Below, piece by piece: positions 24,017 through 33,108 of a stretch of 41,787 nt of DNA (its first letter is position 1; each line of letters opens with the position of its first letter). The DNA is from Acidobacteriota bacterium (GTDB taxonomy: Bacteria > Acidobacteriota > Terriglobia > Terriglobales > Acidobacteriaceae), in assembly GCA_003225175.1 (NCBI GenBank), contig QIBA01000072.1, forward strand, positions 1-41,787, read 5' to 3'. A program made the position numbers and the translations under genes. The notes below the pieces were generated by a model. It was not told the DNA's origin. It did no database searches and saw only the letters and a program-made list of their open reading frames with translations.

Positions 24017-24757
24017 GTGCTCAAGCAGTCAGACGCCATTGTGCTGCGGACATATCCGCTGCGGGAAGCTGACCTGCTCGTGACGTTATTCACGCGCGAA
24101 GAAGGCAAGATCCGCGGAGTCGCGCGCTCCGCGAAGAGATCAAAGCGACGCTTCGGCGGTGCGCTCGAGCCGCTGACCCGAGTTCGAGCTTATTACGACC
24201 AGAAGTCGGGACAGGAATTGGTCCGTCTTGACTCCTGCGATGTAATCGAATCGCCATTGATGCATGATGTCGACTACGAACGCACCGTGGCGTTATCGTA
24301 CGTGGCGGAAGTGCTGGACGGACTTCTACCTGATCACGATGCGAACGACGCGGTATTTCGACTTACGCTTTCAGTGTTACCGCATCTCGAAGCCGGCAGC
24401 ATTTGGATGCCCCTTACGTATTTTGATCTCTGGATGACGCGGCTGATGGGGCTGCTTCCCGAGTTGGGTGCCTGCATCGTGTGTGGAGAGGAGTTGAACG
24501 GCTCAGGCCGCGTCTTCTTTCATGCGCTCGCTGACGGCCTGATGTGCCCGCAACATAAACGGCTCGCCAGCTCGGAGATGTCGCTGCCTTCGCGTCAGCT
24601 AGCAGCGGAGATGTTTCGTTCCCCGGTGGACGCCTTCGCTGCTGAGCCGTGGAAGCGACAGCGCGGGGCAGACTTGAGAAAATTTCTTGCGCAGTGCATT
24701 GAGCGTCACATCGAAGGTAAGCTGGTAACCAGCATCGCGCTGGCAAGACTGGACTAG
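24017..24757 (+). CDS. recO: DNA repair protein RecO
   Basis: The 246-residue protein starts with the RecO OB fold (SDAIVLRTYPLREADLLVTLFTREEGKIRGVARSAKRSK). Its middle is helical, with a zinc site C153, C156, C177 and H180 (CIVCG .. CPQH). RecO loads RecA onto SSB-coated single-stranded DNA with RecR. The start is a GTG without a good Shine-Dalgarno. It is followed by glyQ after 65 bp, and the two may be cotranscribed. Confidence 0.93.
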   Translation: MLKQSDAIVLRTYPLREADLLVTLFTREEGKIRGVARSAKRSKRRFGGALEPLTRVRAYYDQKSGQELVRLDSCDVIESPLMHDVDYERTVALSYVAEVLDGLLPDHDANDAVFRLTLSVLPHLEAGSIWMPLTYFDLWMTRLMGLLPELGACIVCGEELNGSGRVFFHALADGLMCPQHKRLASSEMSLPSRQLAAEMFRSPVDAFAAEPWKRQRGADLRKFLAQCIERHIEGKLVTSIALARLD

Positions 24758-24822
24758 GAGCTGAGAGCAAAACGTGGATCCAGCCGCCCCCGGCCGGATT
24801 TTCGATTCTGTCCTGAACAAAA

Positions 24823-25818
24823 TTGGCAACGACACCAAAAGTGCAACCACCAACCTTCCAGGAACTCATCCTCAAGCTTCAGACCTTCTGGGGCGATTAT
24901 GGGTGCGTGCTCCAGCAGCCGTACGACATCGAGGTCGGCGCCGGTACCATGTCCCCCGAAACATTTCTCCGCGTGCTTGGGCCAAAGCCGTACCGGACGG
25001 CATATCTGCAGCCTTCCCGACGACCGGCAGATGGTCGCTACGGCGAGAATCCCAATCGCCTGTACAAGCACACGCAACTTCAGGTGATTTTGAAGCCGCC
25101 ACCGAATGACGTTCAGGAACTCTATCTGCGCTCGCTGCAGGCGATCGGCATTGATCTGCGCCGGCATGACATCAAGTTCGAAGAAGACAACTGGGAGTCG
25201 CCAACACTGGGCGCGTGGGGAATCGGCTGGCAGGTCATGCTCGATGGATTGGAGATCACGCAGTTCACATATTTCCAGCAATGCGGAGGAATCGATCTCG
25301 ATCCCATCTCAGCCGAATTGACTTACGGAATCGAACGGCTTGCAGCCTTTCTTCAGGACGTTGACAGTATTTATGACGTCGCCTGGACTCGTGGCGCTGA
25401 CGGCAAGCTGGTGACTTATGGTGATGTGAGACTTGCAGAAGAGCTCCAGCTCTCCGTTTATAACTTCGAGGCCGCCGATGTTCAGAAAGCATGGCAGCAC
25501 TTGCAACTTTACGAAACTGAATGCAAAGCGCTGATCGACGGCTATTCTGTCTTGAAAAAGAAGGCTCCGGAGGGAGCAGCCGCCGATGAGCTGCGCCGCT
25601 ATCCTGTGCTTGGTGCATTCGATCTTTGCCTGAAATGCTCGCACCTGTTCAACATCCTCGACGCGCGTGGCGCAATCTCGGTTACGGAACGTGTCGGAGT
25701 GATTGCGCGAATTCGAACTCTGGCTGTGGGAGTGGCGAAGGCATACCTCGATCAACAGCAAAGTTCAGTGCGCGAGGCTGCAGAACCAAAACTGGAGACG
25801 GTGGAAGTGCATGCCTGA
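24823..25818 (+). CDS. glyQ: Glycine--tRNA ligase alpha subunit
   Basis: The 331-residue catalytic subunit of the bacterial heterotetrameric enzyme. Diagnostic stretches are [69 protein letters not shown] and [14 protein letters not shown]. It is slightly longer than E. coli GlyQ, with a 25-residue C-terminal tail. The TTG at 24823 gives the family-typical N-terminus. It overlaps glyS by 8 bp. Confidence 0.96.
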   Translation: MATTPKVQPPTFQELILKLQTFWGDYGCVLQQPYDIEVGAGTMSPETFLRVLGPKPYRTAYLQPSRRPADGRYGENPNRLYKHTQLQVILKPPPNDVQELYLRSLQAIGIDLRRHDIKFEEDNWESPTLGAWGIGWQVMLDGLEITQFTYFQQCGGIDLDPISAELTYGIERLAAFLQDVDSIYDVAWTRGADGKLVTYGDVRLAEELQLSVYNFEAADVQKAWQHLQLYETECKALIDGYSVLKKKAPEGAAADELRRYPVLGAFDLCLKCSHLFNILDARGAISVTERVGVIARIRTLAVGVAKAYLDQQQSSVREAAEPKLETVEVHA

Positions 25819-27943
25819 TCTTCTAATCGAAATCGGCTGCGAAGAGATTCCTGCGCGCATGATCGAAGGGGCTCGCGACGAATTCGCTAAACGAATTACC
25901 GATCTGCTGCAACGCGAGCGCTTGACGGTACAGCGCGCCGAAGCTCCGGTCGCCTCGTACTCTACTCCTCGACGTCTGGCTGTCCTGGCTCGACACGTTT
26001 CAGCTCAACAACCACACGTAGAAGAGCAGTTGATCGGACCGGCGATCAAAGTCGCATTCAAAGATGGGAATCCGACTGCGGCGGCGGAAGCTTTCGCGCG
26101 GAAAGCAGGAGTGGATGTCGGGAAACTGGAGAAGATTACAAATTCCAGGGGCGAGTACCTGGCCGCCACAGTGGTGCGCAAAGGACGCGCAGCGGGAGAG
26201 ATTCTGGCGGAAGCTCTGCCGAAGGAATTAAATGCTCTCTACTGGGCGAAGAACATGTATTGGCGCACAGGCAAATCGGAACGCTTCGTGCGTCCTGTGC
26301 GCTGGATGGTTGCGCTGCTCGACGATGAATCACTTTCGCTCGAGTATGCAGGAGTGAGAGCCGGCAATCGCTCGCGCGGCCATCGCATCCTGACGTCAGC
26401 TCCGGTCACGATCTCCGGTGCCAACGAGTACGTTGAGGAACTCCGGGCGAGCAAAGTGATAGCCGATCGCGCTGAGCGGCTGGAAGAAATTCGCAAAGCT
26501 CTGGATTTGGAAATGCGCAAGGTAAGCGGCGCCCGTTGGCGTGAAGACGCAGAACTGCTTAACACAGTCGTGAACCTCACGGAATTTCCCGGAGTGATTC
26601 TCGGAAGCTTCGATCGCGCTTTCCTATCGCTACCCGAAGAAGTGCTCGTGACTGTCATGCGCGATCACCAGAAGTATTTTGCCGTAGAGGATGCGAGCGG
26701 CAAACTGGCGGCACACTTTCTTGCCGTGCTCAATACTGATGGTGACCGTGACGGAGTGATTCGCCACGGCAACGAACGTGTACTCCGCGCCCGCTTCAAC
26801 GACGCGCAGTTCTTTTGGCAAACAGATCAGAAGATTCCTCTCACCGATCGCGTGGAGATGCTGCGGAACGTTATGTTCCAGAAGGATCTGGGAACTTACT
26901 GGACCAAAACGGAACGAGTCCGTGCGATCAGCACCGCGCTTGCTCGAGAGCTGGAACAGGCAGGAGTGCGCGTATCTTCTCGCGTCGTCGATCAGGCTGC
27001 TCTATTGGCAAAAGCCGATCTCACGACCGAGCTGGTAAAAGAGTTCACCGAACTGCAGGGTATCATTGGCGGACTCTACGCCAGGGCGCAGGGCCATCCT
27101 GAAACGGTTGCGGATGCCATCTACGACCACTATCGGCCCGAATCAACCGACGATACTGTTCCGAGTTCGACCGAGGGGGCACTTGTCGCGCTCTCCGACA
27201 AGGCAGACAGCATCGCGGGAATGTTTGCGCTTGGTCTTCAGCCGAGCGGATCAAAAGATCCGTTTGCTCTGCGTCGCCAGGCGAACGGCATGATACGCAT
27301 TCTCGCCGAGCACAACCTCCCGCTGCGCATCGGCGAGATCGTCGAGCGCGCGCTGACGCAGTACCGGGCTTGCGAGGACTTAAAGAGCAAGCTGCGCGAA
27401 ATTGAGAAAGCTCCTGAGGCTCTGGCGGCGTTCTTCCGTGAGCGCCTGGAGTTTTATCTGCGCGACGTTCGCGGCATCGCTTACGACGTAGTAAACGCAG
27501 TGCTTGCAGCGGGATCCGAGGACGTCGTTGATGCCAGTGCGCGAGCCGAGGCAGTCACAGCAGTGCGCCCGACAGAAGACTTCGTTGCAATCTCGACAGC
27601 ATTCAAGCGAATCAAGAACATTCTTCGCCAGGCACGCGAAGGTGGAAAGAAGTGGCCGGAAGAATTCAGCAACTCGCAGCTGAGCGAATCAGCCGAGCAG
27701 GTGCTGGGCGCGCGGGTAGTCGAGACTCGTGCCAAAGTGGAATCACTGCACAAGCAAAAACAGCATCAGCAGGCCTTGACCCATATCGCTCAATTACGTC
27801 CGGTTATAGATGTCTTCTTCGACAAAGTAATGGTGATGGTGGATGACGAGAAGCTTCGCAGCAATCGTTTAGCGCTTCTCGCGACCATGCAGCGCAGCTT
27901 CTCGACAATTGCAGACTTTTCCGAGATTGTGACGGAGCGCTAG
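25811..27943 (+). CDS. glyS: Glycine--tRNA ligase beta subunit
   Basis: The 710-residue beta subunit recognises tRNA-Gly and contributes editing-like HD and anticodon-binding modules. It begins [17 protein letters not shown]. It contains [57 protein letters not shown] and [11 protein letters not shown], and ends with a DALR-type domain. The ATG at 25811 lies inside the glyQ end, so translation is coupled. An upstream in-frame extension from 25703 is out of register with family starts. Confidence 0.96.
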   Translation: MPDLLIEIGCEEIPARMIEGARDEFAKRITDLLQRERLTVQRAEAPVASYSTPRRLAVLARHVSAQQPHVEEQLIGPAIKVAFKDGNPTAAAEAFARKAGVDVGKLEKITNSRGEYLAATVVRKGRAAGEILAEALPKELNALYWAKNMYWRTGKSERFVRPVRWMVALLDDESLSLEYAGVRAGNRSRGHRILTSAPVTISGANEYVEELRASKVIADRAERLEEIRKALDLEMRKVSGARWREDAELLNTVVNLTEFPGVILGSFDRAFLSLPEEVLVTVMRDHQKYFAVEDASGKLAAHFLAVLNTDGDRDGVIRHGNERVLRARFNDAQFFWQTDQKIPLTDRVEMLRNVMFQKDLGTYWTKTERVRAISTALARELEQAGVRVSSRVVDQAALLAKADLTTELVKEFTELQGIIGGLYARAQGHPETVADAIYDHYRPESTDDTVPSSTEGALVALSDKADSIAGMFALGLQPSGSKDPFALRRQANGMIRILAEHNLPLRIGEIVERALTQYRACEDLKSKLREIEKAPEALAAFFRERLEFYLRDVRGIAYDVVNAVLAAGSEDVVDASARAEAVTAVRPTEDFVAISTAFKRIKNILRQAREGGKKWPEEFSNSQLSESAEQVLGARVVETRAKVESLHKQKQHQQALTHIAQLRPVIDVFFDKVMVMVDDEKLRSNRLALLATMQRSFSTIADFSEIVTER

Positions 27944-27957
27944 CGACTACCGATCTA

Positions 27958-28148
27958 CTAAGTCCGCTTGAAAAAAGAAAAAAGCAGAACCACGGTCACA
28001 AGTACGTCAAAGATGACTCCCAGAGAGTGATAGCAGTCATACCAAACATTCAAGCCCACTACTGCCGCGATAATGACCCATAAACCTGGCGAGCTCTCCC
28101 ACTTGTCGCGCCGCCCAAGCCTGTGTCGACCATCCCTTGCTGATGCAT
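27958..28148 (-). pseudogene. Possible frameshifted small membrane protein
   Basis: In the 256-bp gap after glyS, the reverse strand reads a hydrophobic protein end (GLWVIIAAVVGLNVWYDC, then FDVLVTVVLLFSFFKR and TAG at 27958). It has two membrane segments but no start codon in its frame. An ATG at 28148 opens the neighbouring frame (MHQQGMVDTGLGG), and a single frameshift near 28110 would join them into about 63 residues. It may be a decayed gene or a chance hydrophobic stretch. Confidence 0.3.
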
Positions 28149-28199
28149 GTGCTGTGGTTCGATGTTAGCTAATTTCTAATCGCTAATTGCGAATTGCTT

Positions 28200-28802
28200 T
28201 CACTGCACCTTCTGCAATCGCGCGATCAGCTTCTGCACCAGGTTCTCTTCGGAATCTGACCACAGGATGCGGCCTCTGATTCCGACATTTTTCTCGACTG
28301 CAGAGGTGAGAGCCACGAGCTTCTGAACGTTGGCTTTCACTCGCTCCTCGCTGAGTTGATCGAGCTCGAGTTCTTCGTGGAGAAAAGGCGTGTCGAGCCC
28401 GAAATCGATCTTAACCTGCCCGTCCTCCTGAAAAAGGCCGTCTTCAAACTCAGTTCCGTGCACCAGAAACTTGACTGGCTGTGGCTGCAGGCGCCAAGTC
28501 GTGTCGAGTCCACCGCCAATCTCGGGACTCCACAAGTCCCACATCGCTTCAAACTCGTAAGCGTGGTCGCGGTGAACGTGTTCGCGCGCAAGTTCGACGG
28601 CCTGCTCCGGAGTCTCGCGCGAATCAAAGGTCTGCTCGAAGACTAACGGTTCGTTCCATGAGATGGCATAGATGCCAAGGTATCGAATCCCTGGCTGCGA
28701 GTTGGAAAATGGGAAGTGCTTCAACACAGCCAGAGTTCGCGGTATCATCTCCGCTTCTTCGAAACTGGGAAACCAGAGACTGAGATAGAGGCGATCGGCC
28801 AT
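28200..28802 (-). CDS. Conserved hypothetical protein
   Basis: The 200-residue acidic, soluble protein begins MADRLYLSLWFPSFEEAEMIPRTLAVLKHFPFS and includes GIRYLGIYAISWNEPLVFEQTFD and FGLDTPFLHEELELDQLSEERVKANVQKLVALTSAVEKNV. It has no signal peptide, membrane segment or known catalytic motif. Composition and codon use match the core genes around it, and it lies just left of the tRNA-Glu insertion site. I do not recognise the family. The ATG at 28802 is the only start near the conserved-looking beginning. Confidence 0.7.
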   Translation of the reverse strand: MADRLYLSLWFPSFEEAEMIPRTLAVLKHFPFSNSQPGIRYLGIYAISWNEPLVFEQTFDSRETPEQAVELAREHVHRDHAYEFEAMWDLWSPEIGGGLDTTWRLQPQPVKFLVHGTEFEDGLFQEDGQVKIDFGLDTPFLHEELELDQLSEERVKANVQKLVALTSAVEKNVGIRGRILWSDSEENLVQKLIARLQKVQ

Positions 28803-29062
28803 AAGGACGGTTTTATTGTAGTCGTTGAAGATTCATTCAGTGCTTTACGGAAGCGCCCCGGGAAGGGGAACATGAAGGTCACGAAAGCAACACATAAGGT
28901 TACATTTTTTTTCCATTCCTCGTCTGTGCCTTCGTGTTTCCCTTTCCGGCGGCTTTCTTGAGTGTCAGCGGCTGCCGAATCTCGTCTGATATGCGATACT
29001 GGAAGAGCCGCAAATCTCAAGCTGTTCGTTTGGTACTCACCCGACAGCTTCCTTTTGTCAGG
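28803..29062. other. Intergenic region upstream of tRNA-Glu
   Basis: 260 bp without a gene. Contains GGGAAGGGGAACATGAAGG and, inverted, CCTTCGTGTTTCCCTTTCC-type sequence, another copy of the dispersed repeats. The tRNA promoter should lie near 29000-29050, but no clear box pair is seen. Confidence 0.4.
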
Positions 29063-29140
29063 GTCCCCGTCGTCTAGCCCGGCCTAGGACATCGCCCTTT
29101 CACGGCGGTAACACGGGTTCAAATCCCGTCGGGGACGCCA
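29063..29140 (+). tRNA. tRNA-Glu (anticodon TTC)
   Basis: A 78-nt gene with acceptor stem GTCCCCG / CGGGGAC and encoded CCA (29138-29140). The anticodon stem-loop CGCC-CTTTCAC-GGCG has TTC at 29099-29101, and the T arm is ACGGG-TTCAAAT-CCCGT. The sequence is close to E. coli tRNA-Glu. The integrase gene ends 8 bp later on the other strand, so the 3' part of this tRNA is the likely attachment site (attL side). Confidence 0.95.
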
Positions 29141-29147
29141 AATCTTT

Positions 29148-30320
29148 TCAAGCATTTGCCCGGACCGAGTCGGAATCCGCGGTACAACCTCGCGGTACAA
29201 CCTTGTGGAAAATCATCTTCACTACCTTGCTGTGCGCTGCCCGCTTGGCCGGAGTGAGCGCCTGTGAGTAAATATCGAGCGTTATCTTCGCCGAGGCATG
29301 ACGCAATAGTTCCTGTACCACCTTCACGTCTTCGCCGTTCGCCTTTAACAAGGTCGAATACGTATGCCGGAAGGTGTGCCATGAGACTTTCTTCGTGATG
29401 CCCAGCTCGCGAGCTTTCGGCTGGATGTGATAGCGCATGATCGTGCTTAACCAAAAAGGTTGCTTTCCCCGTTTGGCACCGGCGCGACGGCTGTCGGTTG
29501 CAAACACCCAGTCAGCTGGTTCTCTGTAGGGCGTTTGTTCCCGCCAGGCGCAAAGGTCACGCGCGAGAGATTCATCGATCGGAACGGGTTTTCTCGAAAC
29601 CTCGGTCTTCGTATCTCCAACCTGCTGATCAACCACAGATCGGGTGACGAGAAAGACCAGGGTTCGTTCCCGCACCTCCAGAGCCCCGAGAAGCAGCTGC
29701 ATCTCCTCGACCTCCAGGATGTCAGGAATCTGCTCGCGCTTGCCGGAAACGCGCACGCCCGAACCTTTTACCGGTCCCCGAATTGGGTTCCGGTCCGTGA
29801 ACTCCCAGCGGATCGCGTGATTGAAGATGCTGCTCATAGCATCGCGAATCTTCCTCTTGGTTCCGCCCGCCAGCGGCTTTGGCCTTCCCGATTTCGAGGT
29901 CATCAGGGATTTGAGCCATTGCTCCACTGCCACGGTTTTGATGTCCCGCAGTTCGAGCTTTCCCCAGCGAGGAAGAACCCACCGATCAAAGACCTGTATC
30001 TTCTTTCGGCGAGTCGAATACGCTCTGCCGCTGTCGGCGGAATCCGAGAGTTCGTGCAGTTTGTAATGCTCAACTGCAGTTGCCAGGGTGACCACGGTCA
30101 GTTCTGTGGGGCCATCGGTATTTATGTTCTGCCGCAGTCCAGCCAGGAGATCCTGCAGCTTCCTGCTGCGTTGTGGATAGTCGCTAACCAGTCCGAGAGT
30201 CTTCTTGCGTTCGCGAATGACGCCGTCGGGACACAGCGCATTCCAGCGAAACTGCCATCGTTCAGTTCCGTCCTTTCTTTTGATCTTCTGTAAACAGCCA
30301 TTCTTGTAACGTGCCAGCAT
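29148..30320 (-). CDS. Tyrosine-type integrase lacking the first catalytic arginine block
   Basis: The 390-residue phage/ICE-type integrase has an N-terminal arm-binding region (YKNGCLQKIKRKDGTERWQFRW), a core-binding SAM-like domain (about 75-185) and a catalytic domain. Present are K238, H315 and R318 (HTFRHT), H341 (LLRHAS) and tyrosine Y351 (ITLDIY). The block that should carry arginine I (the TGLRxSE..LxWxDxD region, about 26 residues) is absent: LVFLV (221-225) runs straight into TRSVVDQQVG. The junction is at about 29643-29648 and is in frame. The enzyme should therefore be inactive. The start ATG follows AAGGAG by 7 nt, and the excisionase-like gene's stop lies inside that ribosome site. 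Confidence 0.9.
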   Translation of the reverse strand: MLARYKNGCLQKIKRKDGTERWQFRWNALCPDGVIRERKKTLGLVSDYPQRSRKLQDLLAGLRQNINTDGPTELTVVTLATAVEHYKLHELSDSADSGRAYSTRRKKIQVFDRWVLPRWGKLELRDIKTVAVEQWLKSLMTSKSGRPKPLAGGTKRKIRDAMSSIFNHAIRWEFTDRNPIRGPVKGSGVRVSGKREQIPDILEVEEMQLLLGALEVRERTLVFLVTRSVVDQQVGDTKTEVSRKPVPIDESLARDLCAWREQTPYREPADWVFATDSRRAGAKRGKQPFWLSTIMRYHIQPKARELGITKKVSWHTFRHTYSTLLKANGEDVKVVQELLRHASAKITLDIYSQALTPAKRAAHSKVVKMIFHKVVPRGCTADSDSVRANA

Positions 30321-30345
30321 TCTTCAGCTCCTTGAATTCTGGCAC
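30311..30345 (-). promoter_or_regulatory. Hairpin enclosing the integrase ribosome site
   Basis: GTGCCAG (30311-30317) and CTGGCAC (30339-30345) pair perfectly around the AAGGAG and ATG of the integrase. A ribosome finishing the upstream xis-like gene would open it, making integrase translation depend on that gene. Inferred from sequence only. Confidence 0.4.
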
Positions 30346-30650
30346 CGGTCGCTGCCTGACTCTAACTGACCCCGCGCCCAAGCGTCCAGCTCGGTCAGAA
30401 GGAAGCGCCAGACATGGCGACGACGGCCGGTGAGAGGGTGAGCAGGGATTGATCCGTGTCGCGCCAGGCGAAGCAGGGTTTTGGGGTGCAGCTTCAGGAA
30501 GCGGGCTGCTTCGTCGGCGTCTACGAATGGCTCCGTTCGCTGGGTAAGAACAGGTCTTGCGCCAGGCGCTGGCGCCGGCCCTTCAAAAGAGAGCGGCGCA
30601 TCGGATCTCGATTTCGCGCGAACTTCAACAACTTCCATAAAAGCCTTCAT
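30324..30650 (-). CDS. Excisionase-like helix-turn-helix protein
   Basis: The 108-residue protein has a MerR/Xis-type winged HTH at 43-92: VDADEAARFLKLHPKTLLRLARHGSIPAHPLTGRRRHVWRFLLTELDAW. The first 40 residues are proline/alanine-rich. Such proteins direct tyrosine integrases toward excision or act as small repressors. The ATG at 30650 is chosen because GTGGAG lies 7 nt upstream. An open frame continues to 31085, but that part overlaps the divergent AAA gene and looks non-coding. Its TGA overlaps the integrase ribosome site, so the two form an operon. Confidence 0.78.
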   Translation of the reverse strand: MKAFMEVVEVRAKSRSDAPLSFEGPAPAPGARPVLTQRTEPFVDADEAARFLKLHPKTLLRLARHGSIPAHPLTGRRRHVWRFLLTELDAWARGQLESGSDRCQNSRS

Positions 30651-30763
30651 TGCCGGCTCCACTTCAACACGATCAGGTTTGTAACCGAGCCGGCAATCTC
30701 GGTCAAAAAAAGCAGTACCGGCGAAGAAATTTGACGGAGATTCGGAGTGTGCATAGCTTGTTC

Positions 30764-30790
30764 CCCGCTTTTGGACACAGTCAAAGCGGG
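30764..30790. promoter_or_regulatory. Palindrome upstream of the MoxR-like gene
   Basis: CCCGCTTT (30764-30771) and AAAGCGGG (30783-30790) form a perfect 8-bp inverted repeat with 11-nt spacing, between the divergent xis-like and AAA genes. It lies about 12 nt before AAGGAG. It could be an operator or a leader hairpin. A TTGACG near 30731 may be a -35 box with a poor -10. Confidence 0.45.
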
Positions 30791-30809
30791 CAGGAGTTAA
30801 GGAGCAAAC

Positions 30810-31718
30810 TTGTTTTCGTCTCTTGGTCACGTTCACACCGGGCTTCTTCGCGTCGGCTACATCACCGATGAAATCACCACGACAACCGTTTACCTCGCAG
30901 CAAAACTGAATAAACCGATTCTGCTTGAGGGACCACCCGGAAGTGGCAAGACCGAGCTTGCCTATGCCGTCGCGAAAGTCACCGGCGCGGAGGTCGAGCG
31001 CCTGCAGTGCTTTGAAGGAATCGATGAGGAGAAAGCCATTGGAAAGTTCGACGAGCCTCTCCAGCGTCTTGCCGTTGAATTGCATTCGAAAACAGAAGAT
31101 GTTGCATGGGAAGCCTTAAAACAGCAATTGCATGGTCAGAACTTTTTTAGCGCTGGCCCCCTGCTGCGAGCGTTGCAGCGGCCAGACCCATGCGTCCTTC
31201 TCATAGACGAGATAGACAAAGTTAACGAGGCGTTCGAGGCAATGCTGCTGGAGCTATTAAGTATGTGGCAGCTAAGTATTCCAAAATTGGGCCTCATCAG
31301 AGCCCGGTCTATTCCTTTCGTGGTGCTCACCTCGAACGAGGAACGAAGGCTCGGTGACCCTCTCCGCAGGAGAGCCTTTTATTTGCGCATCGAGCATCCG
31401 AGCCCGGAACGAGAAGCCAGAATCATTGAACTGAGAACGCCCAGGCGAAGCGCCGAGTTCCACTTCGAGATGGCTGGCCTGGCAAAAGCGCTGCGCGGCT
31501 GGAGTTTGGAAAAGCCACCTTCGATTTCGGAAATGCTTGACCTGGCTCAAGCGCTTGAAATTCTGGAGGAAGAACGGATTACTCCGGAAATGCGCGACGT
31601 TCTTTTGCCTCTTTTGGCCAAAACCGAGGCCGATCGACGAAAGCTTCTCCTGCGCGACGGCTGGTCGAGCCTGGTCGGTGATGCACGCGTCTACAGTGAG
31701 GAGGCTCGAAAGGCGTGA
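30810..31718 (+). CDS. MoxR-family AAA+ ATPase, first gene of secretion operon
   Basis: The 302-residue protein has Walker A GPPGSGKT (41-48), Walker B LLIDEIDK (130-137), sensor 1 TSNEER (174-179) and an arginine-finger region DPLRRR. A helical C-terminal lid follows. MoxR ATPases act as chaperones or activators of protein complexes, usually with a VWA-domain partner; none is in this operon. The TTG at 30810 follows AAGGAG by 6 nt. Its stop overlaps the GTG of the lytic transglycosylase by 4 bp. An AAA protein of this type is not a standard part of type IV secretion systems. Confidence 0.85.
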   Translation: MFSSLGHVHTGLLRVGYITDEITTTTVYLAAKLNKPILLEGPPGSGKTELAYAVAKVTGAEVERLQCFEGIDEEKAIGKFDEPLQRLAVELHSKTEDVAWEALKQQLHGQNFFSAGPLLRALQRPDPCVLLIDEIDKVNEAFEAMLLELLSMWQLSIPKLGLIRARSIPFVVLTSNEERRLGDPLRRRAFYLRIEHPSPEREARIIELRTPRRSAEFHFEMAGLAKALRGWSLEKPPSISEMLDLAQALEILEEERITPEMRDVLLPLLAKTEADRRKLLLRDGWSSLVGDARVYSEEARKA

Positions 31719-32197
31719 TTCGTCCAACATTGCTTCTCACCTTGGTCTCCCTGACTTCCTGCTTAGCTGTCGCGAGCAGCCAGAGAGCGGAAGCCGAATA
31801 CTACGTCGCCGCATACGCGGAACATTATCACGTGCCGCGGGAGTTCGTGCGTGCCGTGGTAGAGCAAGAGTCGGCATGGAAACAATGCACAGTTTCAAGC
31901 AAAGGCGCCGTGGGGTTAATGCAGCTGATGCCAGATACAGCCAGAAGACTCAATGTTCAGAATCGCTGCGATGTCTCGCAGAATGTGTCTGGAGGCGTGC
32001 GTTATGTGGCATGGCTGATGAACAGGTTCCGGGGAGATCTGAGATTGGTTGCAGCCGCTTATTACGCCGGTGAGAGGGTGATCGACCGCCGAGGACTCAG
32101 ATATTCCAACCCCGACGTCATCAGTTACGTCAGCCAGCTTCGCAATCGCTTCGAACGCAACAGCTCTCCGGAGCGAATTCTCAGGAGGACACGATGA
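31715..32197 (+). CDS. VirB1-like lytic transglycosylase
   Basis: The 160-residue protein opens with a signal peptide carrying a lipobox-like LTSC (C16), so it may be a lipoprotein. The SLT domain shows VEQESAWKQ with catalytic E52, then SSKGAVGLMQLMPDTA and AAAYYAGE. It cuts peptidoglycan so that the secretion channel can be built through the wall. It is coupled to both neighbours by 4-bp overlaps (GTGA and ATGA). Confidence 0.88.
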   Translation: MIRPTLLLTLVSLTSCLAVASSQRAEAEYYVAAYAEHYHVPREFVRAVVEQESAWKQCTVSSKGAVGLMQLMPDTARRLNVQNRCDVSQNVSGGVRYVAWLMNRFRGDLRLVAAAYYAGERVIDRRGLRYSNPDVISYVSQLRNRFERNSSPERILRRTR

Positions 32198-33108
32198 AAG
32201 TGCAGTGGGGTTTCGTCTTTCTCGCGACCAGCATCGCTATAGCCCAGGTCGGAACTGGAAATGTTGTGCCCAAGGTCAGCATCCTGCCGATTCAGCCCAA
32301 CACAGTTGCATTGCTGCATCTCGCAGCCGGCTACACAACCTCGATAAGACTGCCCGAAGAGATCAGCTCGGTGGTGGTTGGCAGCCCCGCAACTTTCAAA
32401 GCGGAACACTCAGAGGCTGAACCCTGGCTCGTATTCCTAAAGCCCACGACTACGCTGCAGTCGGAAACAAATGCCTTGATCACGACCAAATCAGGTCACG
32501 AGATAAGCCTGTATTTGGTCAGTGAAGGGAGAGCGGGTCGCAACGTACTGGTTGACTTCCTGGTTGAGTATCGCCGACCACACGCTCTTGCCATAAGCGC
32601 CGATAACGACACCTTTCTAATCCCGGAAACCCGATCGCTCTCTCTACCTTCCGTGCTCGAATCGCCATTGCCGAGGCGCCAGCGGGACGTATTGACGAGT
32701 GCACTGGAAGATCAGAAAGAGTTGTCACCAGCATGGATCGGGAGTGATTTCCGTGCTGCGATTGGAAGCTCAGTCGGACGAGGCAGGCAGACGATTGTTG
32801 CCTTCTCTATTCTGAACAATTCGCGGAGAACCATTGAACTCCTGCCGCCTCAGCTTGAGCTGAGCAGCAGAGCGCGGGGAAACGGAAAGCGGATCATAGC
32901 CGAACCCATTCCCATTTCCGAATACCGCATCACGGCGCGACGCTTGACGGCAGGAGAAAGAGCGGACGGAGTAGTCGTGTTTGAGAGGCCGGCGTTCAAG
33001 GAGTCGGGTGAAACATTACAGGTTCGGCTGGCCGAAGCCGACCAAGTGGATCGTCCAATTCTGTTATCTCTCCCTTTTACTCCGGTCCCTCAAGGAGAAG
33101 TGCGATGA
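32194..33108 (+). CDS. VirB9/TrbG-like secretion protein
   Basis: The 304-residue protein has a signal peptide (MKVQWGFVFLATSIAIAQ). An N-terminal beta domain follows, with LHLAAGYTTSIRLPEEISSVVVG, LVFLKPTTTLQSETNALITTKSGHEISLYLVSEG, the pattern of VirB9/TrbG/CagX proteins. The C-terminal half (about 130-300) does not match the classic VirB9 C-terminal domain that binds VirB7. VirB9 forms the periplasmic and outer-membrane core complex with VirB10. Starts and stops overlap by 4 bp on both sides. Confidence 0.72.
   Translation: MKVQWGFVFLATSIAIAQVGTGNVVPKVSILPIQPNTVALLHLAAGYTTSIRLPEEISSVVVGSPATFKAEHSEAEPWLVFLKPTTTLQSETNALITTKSGHEISLYLVSEGRAGRNVLVDFLVEYRRPHALAISADNDTFLIPETRSLSLPSVLESPLPRRQRDVLTSALEDQKELSPAWIGSDFRAAIGSSVGRGRQTIVAFSILNNSRRTIELLPPQLELSSRARGNGKRIIAEPIPISEYRITARRLTAGERADGVVVFERPAFKESGETLQVRLAEADQVDRPILLSLPFTPVPQGEVR

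Noticed and set aside
30651-31085. N-terminal extension of the excisionase-like gene
   Set aside because: It runs antisense through the Walker A region of the MoxR-like gene, and a good ribosome site exists at 30650.
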